This document shows positions 8,227-17,563 of a stretch of 64,000 nt of DNA, piece by piece; the first letter of the stretch is position 1, and each line of letters starts with the position of its first letter. Position numbers and translations under genes: made by a program. The notes below the pieces were generated by a model. That model searched no databases. It was not told where the DNA came from and saw only the letters and a program-made list of their open reading frames with translations. This DNA is from an uncultured Vampirovibrio sp. (GTDB taxonomy: Bacteria; Cyanobacteriota; Vampirovibrionia; Gastranaerophilales; Gastranaerophilaceae), in NCBI GenBank assembly GCA_910583725.1, contig CAJTXZ010000002.1:1-64000 (forward strand), read 5' to 3'.

Positions 8227-8928
8227 TTATGTTTTTGCTCCATTTTGGGCATCATTATCTCTGCCTGTAATTTTTTTACCTATATTTTTACCCAGGGTGT
8301 ATGCACCTATTGAGCCTGCAACAAATAATAAGTCTATGCCTATTTTTGCTAATGTTTTTTGGCCGGATGTTAATTTTGAAAAGCCTTTTGCAGCTTTTTG
8401 AATAGTATCTGCCAGAGTTTTTTTAATTCCCGTTGATTCGGATAATACGCTTGAAGCACCTTTTTCTGCTATTTGGTAGAATTTTTTAGTGCCTGTTTTC
8501 ATTAATTTTTCGGTGCCGAACATAAGGCCCATAGCAGAGCCTTCTTCAATTAATGCTGAATATTGATCATCGTCATTTAATACTCGAACACCTGCAGCCA
8601 CACATAAAAGCGGATTTACAGCCTTATTTGCAACAGCTCCTATAATTGATTTTGTGCCTTCACTTGCAGAGAGGGCTTTCGCTGCGTCAGAACAACCTAT
8701 GGCATCAGTTGCTTTTAATATCCCGCTGTCGACAAATTCCAAGGCGGTTGAGGCTGCATTTGACAAGCCTTCACCAAAAATTGAGGCGGAATTTGCAACA
8801 GAATCTGCAACAGAATTCCATTGAAGTGCACCAATGGCAGTATTTACAGCAGAATGCTTGCCAAAGTTTCTGGTGCCGAATATACCTTTTCGAACTATCC
8901 CTTCAGGGATGCTTCCACACATATTCAA
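8227..8928 (-). CDS. hypothetical protein with C-terminal glycine-zipper membrane segment
   Basis: A 233-residue alanine/serine/glycine-rich protein of unknown family. The middle (residues 35-140) is made of small-residue amphipathic helices. Near the C-terminus is one probable membrane segment, 'IGIDLLFVAGSIGAYTLG', continuing into 'KNIGKKITG', with glycines spaced as in glycine zippers. There is no N-terminal signal peptide. The ribosome site AGAAGG lies eight bases before the ATG at 8922-8928 (two nearby ATGs). A terminator follows. The protein at 60752-61618 has the same order: a soluble helical part, then a single small-residue membrane helix near the end. They may belong to one lineage-specific family. 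Confidence 0.7.
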   Translation of the reverse strand: MNMCGSIPEGIVRKGIFGTRNFGKHSAVNTAIGALQWNSVADSVANSASIFGEGLSNAASTALEFVDSGILKATDAIGCSDAAKALSASEGTKSIIGAVANKAVNPLLCVAAGVRVLNDDDQYSALIEEGSAMGLMFGTEKLMKTGTKKFYQIAEKGASSVLSESTGIKKTLADTIQKAAKGFSKLTSGQKTLAKIGIDLLFVAGSIGAYTLGKNIGKKITGRDNDAQNGAKT

Positions 8929-9004
8929 ATACCTTCTTTCTACAATTTAATAAAGTATTTTGGATGGGAAAAATTGATAATAATTTTAGAAATCTTAACA
9001 TTTG

Positions 9005-9033
9005 TTTACAAGTTAGTTGTTTTCAGCTAGAAT
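9005..9033 (+). promoter_or_regulatory. promoter of the DUF1015 gene
   Basis: TTTACA (9005-9010), 17-bp spacer, TAGAAT (9028-9033). A GAGGAG ribosome site and ATG at 9068 follow. Confidence 0.65.
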
Positions 9034-9067
9034 GGGGCAATAAAAAGACAAAAAGAGGAGCTTTAGA

Positions 9068-10339
9068 ATGGTAGAAGTTAAGCCTTTAGATGCATTAGTT
9101 TATAATCAAAAAAAAGTTGATATCAAGGATGTAATAGCACCTCCGTATGATGTTATTACGAATGAAGAGCAGCAAAAACTATACAAGAGAAGTGATTATA
9201 ACATTGTGAGGCTGATTTTATCAAAGGCTGAGGATAGATATAAAGATGCAAAGGAAAGTTTTGAAAACTGGCAGAAAGAGAACATTTTAGTTAAACTTCC
9301 CTGTCCTTCAATATTTTATATTGTACAAAAATATACAACAGAGGCCGGCAGAAAGGTTGAAAGAAAAGGGTTTATAGCCAAAAATAAGATTGAAGAATTT
9401 TCAAGCAAAAAAATATTGCCTCATGAATACACTATGGGCGGGCCAAAAGAGGACAGACTAAAGCTTACAACTGCCTGCAAGGCTAATTTCAGCCAGATTT
9501 TTATGGTGTACTCAGACCCTTCTATGACGGTTGAGAATGAAATTGCGCCAAAATATACAAAGAATGCGCCGTTTATTGATGTTGTTGATGATAAAGGCGT
9601 GCAAAACCTTGTATATATTATAGATGAGCCTTCTGATATAGAGAAAATACAGGCGCTTCTAAGTGATAAGACGTTATTAATTGCCGACGGGCACCACAGA
9701 TATGAAACAGCACTAAATTATTCAAAGATAAACACAGCAGCAGAAGCACAGTATGTGATGAGCTATTTTACAAACTCTGAGGATGATAATTTGATAATTT
9801 TTCCAACCCACAGAATTATCACAAAATTTGTGGAGCCGTATGTGCTATTGGAAAGTGTTAAGAAATATTACGATTTAGATGAATATGTATTCAACAGCAG
9901 CAACAAGGATGAGATTAAGAAAAAATTCTTAGAAGAGCTTGAAGAGTCAAACAAGACAAGGATATCTACAGGGCTTTATATGAAGAATGTTAATAAATTT
10001 TACATATTAAAATTAAAGGATGGCGCAATTGATTCAATAGATGCGCCAGAGGAATTAAAAAAGCTTGATTTAACGGTTCTTCATGAATTAATCATTACAA
10101 GAGAGCTAGGTTACACTAAGGATGAACAGATGTCTCAGACCGGTATAAAATATATTAAACAAGAATTTGAGGCATTTGATATGATTGATAAAGGCGAAGC
10201 TGAGGCAAGCTTTATTATGGCGTATCCCAGAATGCAGGATGTAAAGGATGTTTCAGCCGCAGGATACAGAATGCCCCAAAAATCAACCTATTTTTATCCT
10301 AAATTATTAAGCGGTGTTGCGATAAATCCGCTAAAGTAG
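9068..10339 (+). CDS. DUF1015 family protein
   Basis: A 423-residue cytoplasmic protein of the DUF1015 family. The N-terminal signature 'DVIAPPYDVITNEEQQKL' and the central 'LIADGHHRYETALNYS' are the family's hallmark motifs, and the length is typical. The biochemical function of the family is not established; members are often found near serine or amino-acid metabolism genes, which does not help here. A GAGGAG ribosome site and a good promoter precede it. The next gene begins 230 bases later and probably has its own control. No odd features; codon use matches its neighbours. Confidence 0.9.
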   Translation: MVEVKPLDALVYNQKKVDIKDVIAPPYDVITNEEQQKLYKRSDYNIVRLILSKAEDRYKDAKESFENWQKENILVKLPCPSIFYIVQKYTTEAGRKVERKGFIAKNKIEEFSSKKILPHEYTMGGPKEDRLKLTTACKANFSQIFMVYSDPSMTVENEIAPKYTKNAPFIDVVDDKGVQNLVYIIDEPSDIEKIQALLSDKTLLIADGHHRYETALNYSKINTAAEAQYVMSYFTNSEDDNLIIFPTHRIITKFVEPYVLLESVKKYYDLDEYVFNSSNKDEIKKKFLEELEESNKTRISTGLYMKNVNKFYILKLKDGAIDSIDAPEELKKLDLTVLHELIITRELGYTKDEQMSQTGIKYIKQEFEAFDMIDKGEAEASFIMAYPRMQDVKDVSAAGYRMPQKSTYFYPKLLSGVAINPLK

Positions 10340-10344
10340 GTGAA

Positions 10345-10413
10345 TTTTACGGAATATTTCTACAATAATATAAACCTTTATGGGCGAATATTCTAAAAGT
10401 CATTTCCGTAAAA
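10345..10413. repeat. long inverted repeat
   Basis: Perfect 10-bp arms TTTTACGGAA (10345-10354) and TTCCGTAAAA (10404-10413) enclose 49 bases that contain two AATATT palindromes. It lies just after the DUF1015 stop codon. There is no T-run, so it is a weak terminator candidate or a 3' end structure. Confidence 0.4.
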
Positions 10414-10569
10414 CGCCTTGGAAACAGGTTTTAATGGCATTTTTTGTATAAAATTTATTCTATAAAACCTATAAACAGAGGATTCAACAGATTTTGAGCC
10501 CTGTATGGCACCCTGACTGGATAAAATGAGGATGATACAGAACTTTAGTAAACAAATTCAGGGGAGAAG

Positions 10570-12696
10570 ATGACTTTAACCACATCAAACACAAGATTTG
10601 GCGCAAACTTAAACCAAGAAAACGGCAATATTGATTTCAGGCTTTTTTCAAAGAACGGTACAGCTGCAATATTATGCATTTTTGACAGTCCTAAGGGTAA
10701 AGATGCAATCTTAAACATTAAAATGAACAAGAACGGTGATGTTTTTGAAGCATCTTTTAACCCTAAAGAAAGTTTCAAGGATTATCCTGAATTGAGAGAT
10801 TCAATCAGGCCTTTTTACTATGGCTATCGGGTTTTTGGGCCAAATTATGAATACAGTGAAAACTGGTATCCAACATCCAAAGAGGGTTTTAAGACAAGGC
10901 TTGATAACAACAATAACAGGTTTAACCCAAATAAGCTTGCGTATGACCCTTATGGCCTAGAGTTAAGTCATCTACATTCAGATGTTAGTAATGACCTTCT
11001 TATTTTCAGGTCAAATAAAAAGTCTTATTTTGATGATAATCAAAGAATTGCGCCAAAAACAGTATTTAGGGTGAACGATGAGGTTGAAATAATTAAAACC
11101 TCAAAAAGAGCCCTAAAAGATGAAATTATAGGCGAAGTGCACCTAAAAAGCCTTACTATACTTCAAAATAAGGATGATAAGGGCACGTATAAGGCAGCAG
11201 GCGAATTTGCAGACAAGATAAAGGCGCTTGGCGTTACAATGGTTGAGTTTCTGCCATTGTATGAGTTTGATGATAAGGAAGATATAGGAAATTACTGGGG
11301 ATATATGCCCCTATGCTATTTTGCGCCCCATAAAAAATATGCTTTTAATCAGGATGACGGCAAGGCTATAGCCGAATTTAGAGAGATGGTGAATGAATTT
11401 CACAAAAGAGATATAAAGGTTTGTCTTGATGTTGTGTATAATCATACAGGGGAGGCAAGGATATACAACAATGAACCCAAGGATGTGAATTTATTTTGTT
11501 ATGCTTTGATTGACAATAATACTTATTACAAGGCTGATTCAAGAGGGTATTATGCTGCAAATTCAGGCTGCCATAATGATGCAAACACAGCAGGGGATGG
11601 CTTCCAGTATATAATAGTTGATTCACTTGAGTATTGGATAAGACAGGGAGTGGATGCTTTCAGGTTTGACCTTGCAACTTCCCTAATGGATACAGACACC
11701 GGCGTGTGTGTAAAATATGACAAGGATAAAAGCATTATAGGAAGGCTAAAGGATAAACTTCAAAAAAGAGGAATAAAGGTAAACAACCCGGACGAAGCGG
11801 CTGACGGGGTTAATTTAATAGCAGAACCCTGGACATGCAGCGGGCCGGATGCTTATAAGCTTGGGAATTTTCCGGAATTTTTTGCTGAATGGAATGACAC
11901 GGCAAGGAATAACATAAGGGCTTTTTCAACAAGGCCGCATTCTTTGGACCCGCTTAGCATAAGGCACGTGATAACAGGTACACCGCAAAAATTTACAAAC
12001 CCGTTTAAGAGTATAAATTATGTATCCTGTCATGACGGCTTTACGCTGTGGGATTTAAATTCTTACGATAAAAAATCCGCTGAGACCTGCGGAGGGTCTG
12101 ACTGGGAATTGTGCTCTTCATATAAGGGAGATAAAACATTTAGGGATAGAGCAATTAGAAACCAGATGGCACTTTTAGCCTTGTCAGCAGGGTGTTTTAT
12201 GGTACAGATTGATGATATTGTGCTGCATTCAAAGGGCGGGAATAACAACAGCTATAACATTGACGGGCCAACAAACTATATTGACTTTGATAATTTAGAC
12301 ATTGAAAAACAGGGTTTATCAGGGTTTATAAAATCTTTGATTGATTTTAGAAAAGATATGCCAATATTAAGGTCAAATAAGTATGTTCAAAATATGGACT
12401 TTTTTAACAGTCAGGGTGTAATTATCCCTTACGAAGATGATACTTATTGGCTGAATACCGATGAAGACTTTTTGTCTTTTATATCAGGGAATGATGAAGT
12501 TTCAATTTATGCAGCATTTAATAAAGGGGATGATGTTTTAGAGATTATTTTGCCTGATATTATGGATGATAAGGGGTATTACCTTGTTTTTGATACAAAG
12601 AATAATGATTTTAATAAAGACGGTGTAAAATTTAATGATAAAATATACAAGCTGGAAGGTCATACGGCAGCTTTAATGATTATAAAAAATATATAA
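10570..12696 (+). CDS. glgX: glycogen debranching enzyme (isoamylase type, GH13)
   Basis: A 708-residue alpha-1,6-glucosidase that trims branches of glycogen. It has an N-terminal CBM48-like sandwich ('FGANLNQENGNIDFRLFSKN', 'YYGYRVFGP...FNPNKLAYDPYG'), then the (beta/alpha)8 domain with conserved region I 'VCLDVVYNHTGE', the nucleophile in 'VDAFRFDLATSL', the acid/base in 'GVNLIAEPW', and region IV 'YVSCHDGFTLWDL'. The C-terminal beta domain is short. The GGGGAGAAG ribosome site fits the ATG. A 12-bp gap leads to the M20 peptidase gene, so they are probably co-transcribed. GlgX and TreX/isoamylase are not cleanly separable from sequence alone. Confidence 0.93.
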   Translation: MTLTTSNTRFGANLNQENGNIDFRLFSKNGTAAILCIFDSPKGKDAILNIKMNKNGDVFEASFNPKESFKDYPELRDSIRPFYYGYRVFGPNYEYSENWYPTSKEGFKTRLDNNNNRFNPNKLAYDPYGLELSHLHSDVSNDLLIFRSNKKSYFDDNQRIAPKTVFRVNDEVEIIKTSKRALKDEIIGEVHLKSLTILQNKDDKGTYKAAGEFADKIKALGVTMVEFLPLYEFDDKEDIGNYWGYMPLCYFAPHKKYAFNQDDGKAIAEFREMVNEFHKRDIKVCLDVVYNHTGEARIYNNEPKDVNLFCYALIDNNTYYKADSRGYYAANSGCHNDANTAGDGFQYIIVDSLEYWIRQGVDAFRFDLATSLMDTDTGVCVKYDKDKSIIGRLKDKLQKRGIKVNNPDEAADGVNLIAEPWTCSGPDAYKLGNFPEFFAEWNDTARNNIRAFSTRPHSLDPLSIRHVITGTPQKFTNPFKSINYVSCHDGFTLWDLNSYDKKSAETCGGSDWELCSSYKGDKTFRDRAIRNQMALLALSAGCFMVQIDDIVLHSKGGNNNSYNIDGPTNYIDFDNLDIEKQGLSGFIKSLIDFRKDMPILRSNKYVQNMDFFNSQGVIIPYEDDTYWLNTDEDFLSFISGNDEVSIYAAFNKGDDVLEIILPDIMDDKGYYLVFDTKNNDFNKDGVKFNDKIYKLEGHTAALMIIKNI

Positions 12697-12708
12697 AAAG
12701 GTAAAGAT

Positions 12709-13974
12709 ATGGAATTATTAGAAATTTTTAAAACTTTAGTGAAAATTCCTTCACCATCTATGGAGGAAGAGAATGTTGCAAAAAAGATTATTGAAATTTT
12801 AGATAATGCAGGGATTAATGCTTGGCAGGATGATTTTGGAAATGTTTACGCTAAGGTTAAAGGCGACAAGAATAAGCCCGGGATATTGTTGTCGGCGCAT
12901 ATGGATGTTGTGGGGGATGACAGGGCTGTTAATATTGTGGAGAAGGATGGTTTTATTGAGACAGATAAGACAAGAACACTTGGGGCGGATGACAAGGCGG
13001 GCGTTGCCGCTATAATTAAGCTTTTGCTTGATATTAAGGAAAATTCAAATAAGCCTGATGGCGGCGCATTTGGCAAAAAGGATTTTGGCACAATTGAGGC
13101 TGTATTTACAAAAGATGAAGAAAATTCTATGTCTGGAATTCATAATGTTGAATTTGGGCGACTGAATTCAGAATATATTCTTGTTTTAGATTCTGATAAG
13201 CTTGGAAATTTTGAAGTTTCAGGGGCAGGTTACTTAAAATTAACAGTATCAATAAAAACACCTTTTGGCGGGCATTCAGGGCTTGATATAGCAGATTCAA
13301 AGAGGTTGAATGCAGCAAAATTGATTAGTGAAATTGTTTCAAAAATTCCTCAGGGGGTTTATAAATTTGATAATAAGACAAAAAAAGTTATAACCTCTAT
13401 AAATATTGGGGCCATTGCAGCAGGCGGGCTTGAGAATTCTATATATCAGGCAGTGAATGAGGGACTTAAGGGTGAAGCTGCGGTTGAATTTATGGCAGAA
13501 AATGCCATGTCTAATATTATTAATACCTCAGCTTTTGCACACTATTCAATAAGGAGCTCTGACAATAGGGCGCAGGAAGAATTAATTTCTGAAATCGAGG
13601 AAATAATTAATAATTTTAATGAAAGATACGGAGAGATAGAGGAAGAGGGGTTTAATCTTCCTGCGCTTGCTCACGCTGAAATTAAGGTTGAAGAACATCT
13701 TCCTGTTTTTGAAAAATCAGATGATGAATTTTTGATAAATATTGCAAAGAAAGCAGCAGACAAGGCAAATATCAACCTTAAGGTTTCATCTTTTCATGCC
13801 GGGGCTGAAACACATATTTATGCAAACAGAAAAAACGCCTCAGGTAAAAATTTTAAGCCTGTCTTAATGGGCATTGCGGATGTGTTTAATATGCACTCAG
13901 CCGATGAAAAGATTGATATACAAAGCTATAAGAAGGGATGTGAATTTTTAAAAGAGTTTTTGAAAGAACTGTAA
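12709..13974 (+). CDS. M20 family metallopeptidase (PepT-like)
   Basis: A 421-residue cytoplasmic zinc exopeptidase. Metal-binding and catalytic motifs are visible: 'LLSAHMDVVGDD' (first His and Asp), 'TLGADDKAGVAAI' (bridging Asp), 'TKDEENSMSG' (catalytic and metal-binding Glu pair), 'VLDSDKLG' and the final 'FNMHSADEKID' His. A dimerisation domain lies between residues 185 and 330, opening with 'TPFGGHSGLD'. The arrangement is that of tripeptidase T and related M20B enzymes; the exact substrate is not clear. It follows glgX by 12 bp and precedes the EamA gene by two bases, which indicates an operon of glgX, peptidase and transporter. Confidence 0.9.
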   Translation: MELLEIFKTLVKIPSPSMEEENVAKKIIEILDNAGINAWQDDFGNVYAKVKGDKNKPGILLSAHMDVVGDDRAVNIVEKDGFIETDKTRTLGADDKAGVAAIIKLLLDIKENSNKPDGGAFGKKDFGTIEAVFTKDEENSMSGIHNVEFGRLNSEYILVLDSDKLGNFEVSGAGYLKLTVSIKTPFGGHSGLDIADSKRLNAAKLISEIVSKIPQGVYKFDNKTKKVITSINIGAIAAGGLENSIYQAVNEGLKGEAAVEFMAENAMSNIINTSAFAHYSIRSSDNRAQEELISEIEEIINNFNERYGEIEEEGFNLPALAHAEIKVEEHLPVFEKSDDEFLINIAKKAADKANINLKVSSFHAGAETHIYANRKNASGKNFKPVLMGIADVFNMHSADEKIDIQSYKKGCEFLKEFLKEL

Positions 13975-13976
13975 AG

Positions 13977-14888
13977 ATGAAAAATGGCGCCATACAAAGC
14001 TTGCACAGCCTTCTATTATTAATCACTGCATTGATTTGGGGTGCAGGATTTGCAGCGCAAAGGGCCGGGATGGAATATATTGAGCCCTTAACGTTTAACT
14101 GCGTAAGGTCTTTTCTTGGCGCATTTTCATTATTGCTTTTAATTGGCATATTCAAAATTAAGAACGGGCCGAACAGAAGCCTCACAAAATGGCAGGAGAG
14201 ACGCTGTTATTTTAAGGCTGGGATAATCTGCGGTACGGCATTATTTTTTGCAAGCGCAGTTCAGCAGGTGGGGATGGTTTATACAACCGCATCAAAGGCT
14301 GGTTTTATAAGTTCTATGTATATCATCATTGTGCCTGTAATATCTGTTTTGATGGGCAAAAAAATCCCGAAAACCATCTGGTTAGGCGTATTTTTAGGTG
14401 CATTTGGCCTGTATCTTTTATGCGGCGGAAAAAGTGCTCTCGGAGCCGGTTTTGGGGATGCAGTGATTATGATTTCAGCCGTTCTGTATGCAGGGCACAT
14501 TCTCGTTATTGATTATTACGCTCCAAAGGTAGACAGTGTCAGACTTTCCTGCGTGCAGTTTTTTGCTGCGGGGGTAATTTCCCTTATTTTTATGTTTGTG
14601 TTTGAAAGCCCCAAATGGAGTGCAATTTTAGAATGCAAATGGCCCTTATTATTTGCAGGAGTAGTATCTTCAGGAATTGCTTATACGCTTCAAATAATAG
14701 GGCAGAAGAAGACAAGTCCTTCGCTTGCATCTTTGATATTGAGTTTTGAAAGCGTTTTTGCCGTGTTAACAGGGTATTTAATATTAAATGAAACACTCAC
14801 AGGAAGAGAGATTACAGGGTGCGCTTTGATGTTTCTTGCTGTCATTGCGGCTCAGTTTAAAGAGCAAACGGCAGCTAAGCAGCACTAA
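13977..14888 (+). CDS. EamA/DMT family transporter
   Basis: A 303-residue inner-membrane protein with about ten hydrophobic segments in two EamA repeats. The first begins 'LLLLITALIWGAGFAAQRAGMEYIEPLTFNCVR', the second 'ALGAGFGDAVIMISAVLYAGHILVIDYYAPK'. Typical features are the Ala/Gly-rich 'FASAVQQVGMVYTTASKAGFIS' and near the end 'LASLILSFESVFAVLTGYL'. Members export amino acids, nucleosides or other metabolites; the substrate cannot be told. The start follows the preceding stop codon by two bases, so translation is coupled to the M20 peptidase. A peptidase beside an exporter could fit amino-acid overflow, but that is speculation. Confidence 0.9.
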   Translation: MKNGAIQSLHSLLLLITALIWGAGFAAQRAGMEYIEPLTFNCVRSFLGAFSLLLLIGIFKIKNGPNRSLTKWQERRCYFKAGIICGTALFFASAVQQVGMVYTTASKAGFISSMYIIIVPVISVLMGKKIPKTIWLGVFLGAFGLYLLCGGKSALGAGFGDAVIMISAVLYAGHILVIDYYAPKVDSVRLSCVQFFAAGVISLIFMFVFESPKWSAILECKWPLLFAGVVSSGIAYTLQIIGQKKTSPSLASLILSFESVFAVLTGYLILNETLTGREITGCALMFLAVIAAQFKEQTAAKQH

Positions 14889-15085
14889 AATTTTTGGGGC
14901 GGCAGAATTTTTTTGGCGTTTCTATTAATAATGCTTTTTGGTGCCCCGAAAAGGGCCCGGAAGGGCGGGATTGTAATTTTGGTAATAGCATATTTATGAT
15001 GAGCAAGAATATATACCCACTAAAAGCGAACAACCAAGCCGGAAAGAATATCGGCTTTGGGTTAAATGCAATTTGGGATAGATAG

Positions 15086-15223
15086 ATGATTTTTTATACT
15101 TCGCTTGCTTTATCTGTGATTTCGACAGTTTTATTTGCCTTATTTAAAATATATTACGGCAACTTAAAAATACTCTTCTTGTTTTTGTATCTTTTATTAA
15201 TTTTATTAATCACAAAAGATTAA
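15086..15223 (+). CDS. small hydrophobic ORF upstream of feoA
   Basis: A 45-codon frame starting 'MIFYTSLALSVISTVLFALF' with a second hydrophobic stretch 'ILFLFLYLLLILLI' and ending 'TKD'. It would form two membrane helices separated by 'KIYYGNLK'. It ends four bases before the feoA start. There is only a weak purine-rich region before its ATG (GATAGATAG). It could be a small accessory membrane protein comparable in position to FeoC-like or other small partners, but no similarity is seen; an AT-rich chance frame is possible. Confidence 0.4.
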   Translation: MIFYTSLALSVISTVLFALFKIYYGNLKILFLFLYLLLILLITKD

Positions 15224-15227
15224 TCAT

Positions 15228-15515
15228 GTGCCAACTTTAATTACAGATTTCATTGACAAAAAGTTTGGCTTGCCTTACAATTTTATTGCAATGAGGACTC
15301 TATTTGAAGTAAAAACCGGTGAAACGGTTAAAATAACGGGCTTTGACCCTGATACACCAAAGGCTGTTTTTGCAAGATTTGCCCTTTTTGAGGGGCAGGT
15401 TATAAAGTGTCTTGCAAAACCCGGGCCTGTTGTTATTAAGGAAAAATTTCAAACCATTGCTGTTGGAAAAGAGTTTTCAAAAAAAATATATGTATCAAAA
15501 GGCCGGATGATATAA
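15228..15515 (+). CDS. feoA: FeoA domain protein
   Basis: A 95-residue protein with an SH3-like FeoA domain from about residue 22: 'MRTLFEVKTGETVKITGF...FARFALFEGQVIKCLAKPGPVVIKEKFQTIAVGKEFSKKIYV'. FeoA is a small cytoplasmic partner of the ferrous-iron transporter FeoB. The frame opens with GTG at 15228; an internal ATG at 15291 would give a 74-residue protein of normal FeoA length but lacks a ribosome site, so the start is uncertain. The stop codon overlaps the feoB start (TAATG), which means tight coupling. Confidence 0.88.
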   Translation: MPTLITDFIDKKFGLPYNFIAMRTLFEVKTGETVKITGFDPDTPKAVFARFALFEGQVIKCLAKPGPVVIKEKFQTIAVGKEFSKKIYVSKGRMI

Positions 15516-17431
15516 TGGATGTTTCAAAGTGCGCAGGCTGCTCTAAATGTTGTCCTGTAAGGCAAAAAAGCCCAAATAAAAAGGGCAATGATAAAATTTT
15601 TAAAGGGGATGAGAAGCTAAAAAAAATCATCCTAGTTGGAAACCCTAATGTTGGAAAATCCGTAATTTTCGGGGCACTAACAGGCGTTTACGCTGAGGTT
15701 AGCAATTACCCTGGCACTACCGTTTCCATCACAAAGGCTGTCACAGATTATGCTGAAATCATTGATACACCTGGCGCATACAGCCTTGGAAATTTTTCTG
15801 ATGATGAGAGGGTAACAAAAGAAATTATTGAGCAGGCTGATATTGTGGTAAATGTTGTAAGCGCTACAAGCCTTGAAAGAGACTTGTTTTTGACCGCTCA
15901 ATTAATAGACCTAAATATACCCCTTATAATCGTTGTAAACCAAATTGATGAAGCACATTCAGGCGGAATTGATATTGATTTTAAAGCACTTGAGGATGAA
16001 CTTGATACAAAGATTTTCCCAACAATTGCAGTTAAAAAACAGGGTGTAGCTGAAATTATAGAATATTTGCGCTCCAACATTTTTAAAGAAGATTTTAAGA
16101 CCTCATCAAAGATAACAGAAACTGCAACCAAAATGTTTGAAAACAGAGAGGTTTCAAAGACTGAACGTATAAAAGAACTTTTACAGCTTGAGTGTGCACA
16201 TTTAAATTCAAAGGAATGCGATACCTTGCACACAGAGAGGATTAATTTCATAAACTCTGCAATTAAAAAATCCATTGTCTTTAATGCACCGAAAAAGAGG
16301 CTTATAAACAGCATAGAGCATTTTTTATTCAACCCTGTTACAGGGCTTATTACAACAATTTTAGTATTATATGTACTTTTTGAAATTGTCGGCGTTTATA
16401 TATCAGGAAGCGTGGTAGATTATATTTACGGCGGGCTTGAAGAGCATTTTTGCCCCGCGCTTAAAGAATTTACAAGTGCACATATAAAAAACGGACTTAT
16501 AACTGAAATTATAGCAGGTGAATTTGGTGTATTCACTATGGCTCTCAGCATAATTTTAGGGGTATTGGTTCCTCTATTGGGTGCTTTTTATGTCTTTATG
16601 TCACTACTTGAAGATTCCGGGTATTTGCCCAGAATGTCTGTTTTTTGCGATGAAATGCTTAAAAAAATAGGGCTGAACGGAAGGGCTGTTATTCCATTGA
16701 TTCTGGGGCTTGGCTGCACCACTATGGGCACCATTACAACAAGGATTTTACCAACCTCAAAGGAGAGGATGATAGCTATAGCGCTTCTTGGCATTTCAGT
16801 TCCCTGTGCAGCACAGCAGGGAATCATTGTTGTGCTTTTGGCTTCTATTGGCGGGCTAAAGGTGTGGTTTGCGTATTTATTTATACTTTTTAGCACAATG
16901 GCAGTTGTCGGAACCCTTTTAAGCAAGGTTTCAAAGGAAAAAACCTCTGACCTTTTTATAAGCCTTCCTCCTATCAGAATGCCAAATATGATGAATATAA
17001 TCAAAAAAAGCTGTTCAAGGCTGGTTTCATTTTTAAAGGAAGCCACAGGATTTTTCGTCTTGAGCTCTGTCATTATAAGCATTATGAACTATTACGGCTG
17101 GCTAAAAGCTATAGAAAGAGCGCTTCAGCCAATTGTTGTAAATATGCTTCACCTTCCAAGCGAATTTTCAAATGTATTCATTATGGGGCTTATCAGACGT
17201 GATTTAGCATCAGCAGGCCTTTTTGAGATGGCGAATGTAAATAATATGACACCTTTACAGATTTTTGTTTCCGCCGTTGTAATAACACTTTTTGTGCCCT
17301 GCATTGCAATGCTTATAATGGTATTTAAGGAGCGTGGCATAAAAGAAGGCGTTATCCTTTGGCTTAGTGCTTTTTGTATAGCAATCGGTATGGGGAGTGT
17401 ATTAACAAGGGTTTTAGAAATAATATTTTAA
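15515..17431 (+). CDS. feoB: ferrous iron transporter B with N-terminal Cys cluster
   Basis: A 638-residue Fe(II) transporter of the inner membrane. The cytosolic G domain has G1 'LVGNPNVGKSVIFG', a switch region 'VSNYPGTTVS', G3 'IIDTPGAYSL' and G4 'VVNQIDEA'. The membrane part from about residue 270 has the two gate-like repeats around 'YLPRMSVFCDEMLKKIGLNG' and 'LGCTTMGTITTRIL'. Unusually, a 38-residue N-terminal extension starts 'MDVSKCAGCSKCCP', with CxxCxxCC spacing, which could bind a metal or an iron-sulfur centre. The switch region is normal. It overlaps feoA by one base. Confidence 0.95.
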   Translation: MDVSKCAGCSKCCPVRQKSPNKKGNDKIFKGDEKLKKIILVGNPNVGKSVIFGALTGVYAEVSNYPGTTVSITKAVTDYAEIIDTPGAYSLGNFSDDERVTKEIIEQADIVVNVVSATSLERDLFLTAQLIDLNIPLIIVVNQIDEAHSGGIDIDFKALEDELDTKIFPTIAVKKQGVAEIIEYLRSNIFKEDFKTSSKITETATKMFENREVSKTERIKELLQLECAHLNSKECDTLHTERINFINSAIKKSIVFNAPKKRLINSIEHFLFNPVTGLITTILVLYVLFEIVGVYISGSVVDYIYGGLEEHFCPALKEFTSAHIKNGLITEIIAGEFGVFTMALSIILGVLVPLLGAFYVFMSLLEDSGYLPRMSVFCDEMLKKIGLNGRAVIPLILGLGCTTMGTITTRILPTSKERMIAIALLGISVPCAAQQGIIVVLLASIGGLKVWFAYLFILFSTMAVVGTLLSKVSKEKTSDLFISLPPIRMPNMMNIIKKSCSRLVSFLKEATGFFVLSSVIISIMNYYGWLKAIERALQPIVVNMLHLPSEFSNVFIMGLIRRDLASAGLFEMANVNNMTPLQIFVSAVVITLFVPCIAMLIMVFKERGIKEGVILWLSAFCIAIGMGSVLTRVLEIIF

Positions 17432-17535
17432 CGGCTGGTATTTTATCGGACAAAAATTTAATGATTTTCATAAAGATTAGCTGCATAAAAAAGGCATAAA
17501 AAATTTGCATATTTCCATTTGATAAAGGATTGTAA

Positions 17536-17541
17536 TATAAT
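17536..17541 (+). promoter_or_regulatory. -10 box of the metal exporter gene
   Basis: TATAAT at 17536-17541 with a possible -35 TTTCCA (17513-17518) at 17-bp spacing, 22 bases before the ATG. It lets the exporter be expressed separately from feoAB. Confidence 0.45.
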
Positions 17542-17563
17542 ATAAGAAAAAATTTGGTAAGAT

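Noticed and set aside
14894..15085. 63-codon frame after the EamA gene
   Set aside because: No ribosome site, odd composition and no resemblance; the small hydrophobic frame after it is slightly better supported.
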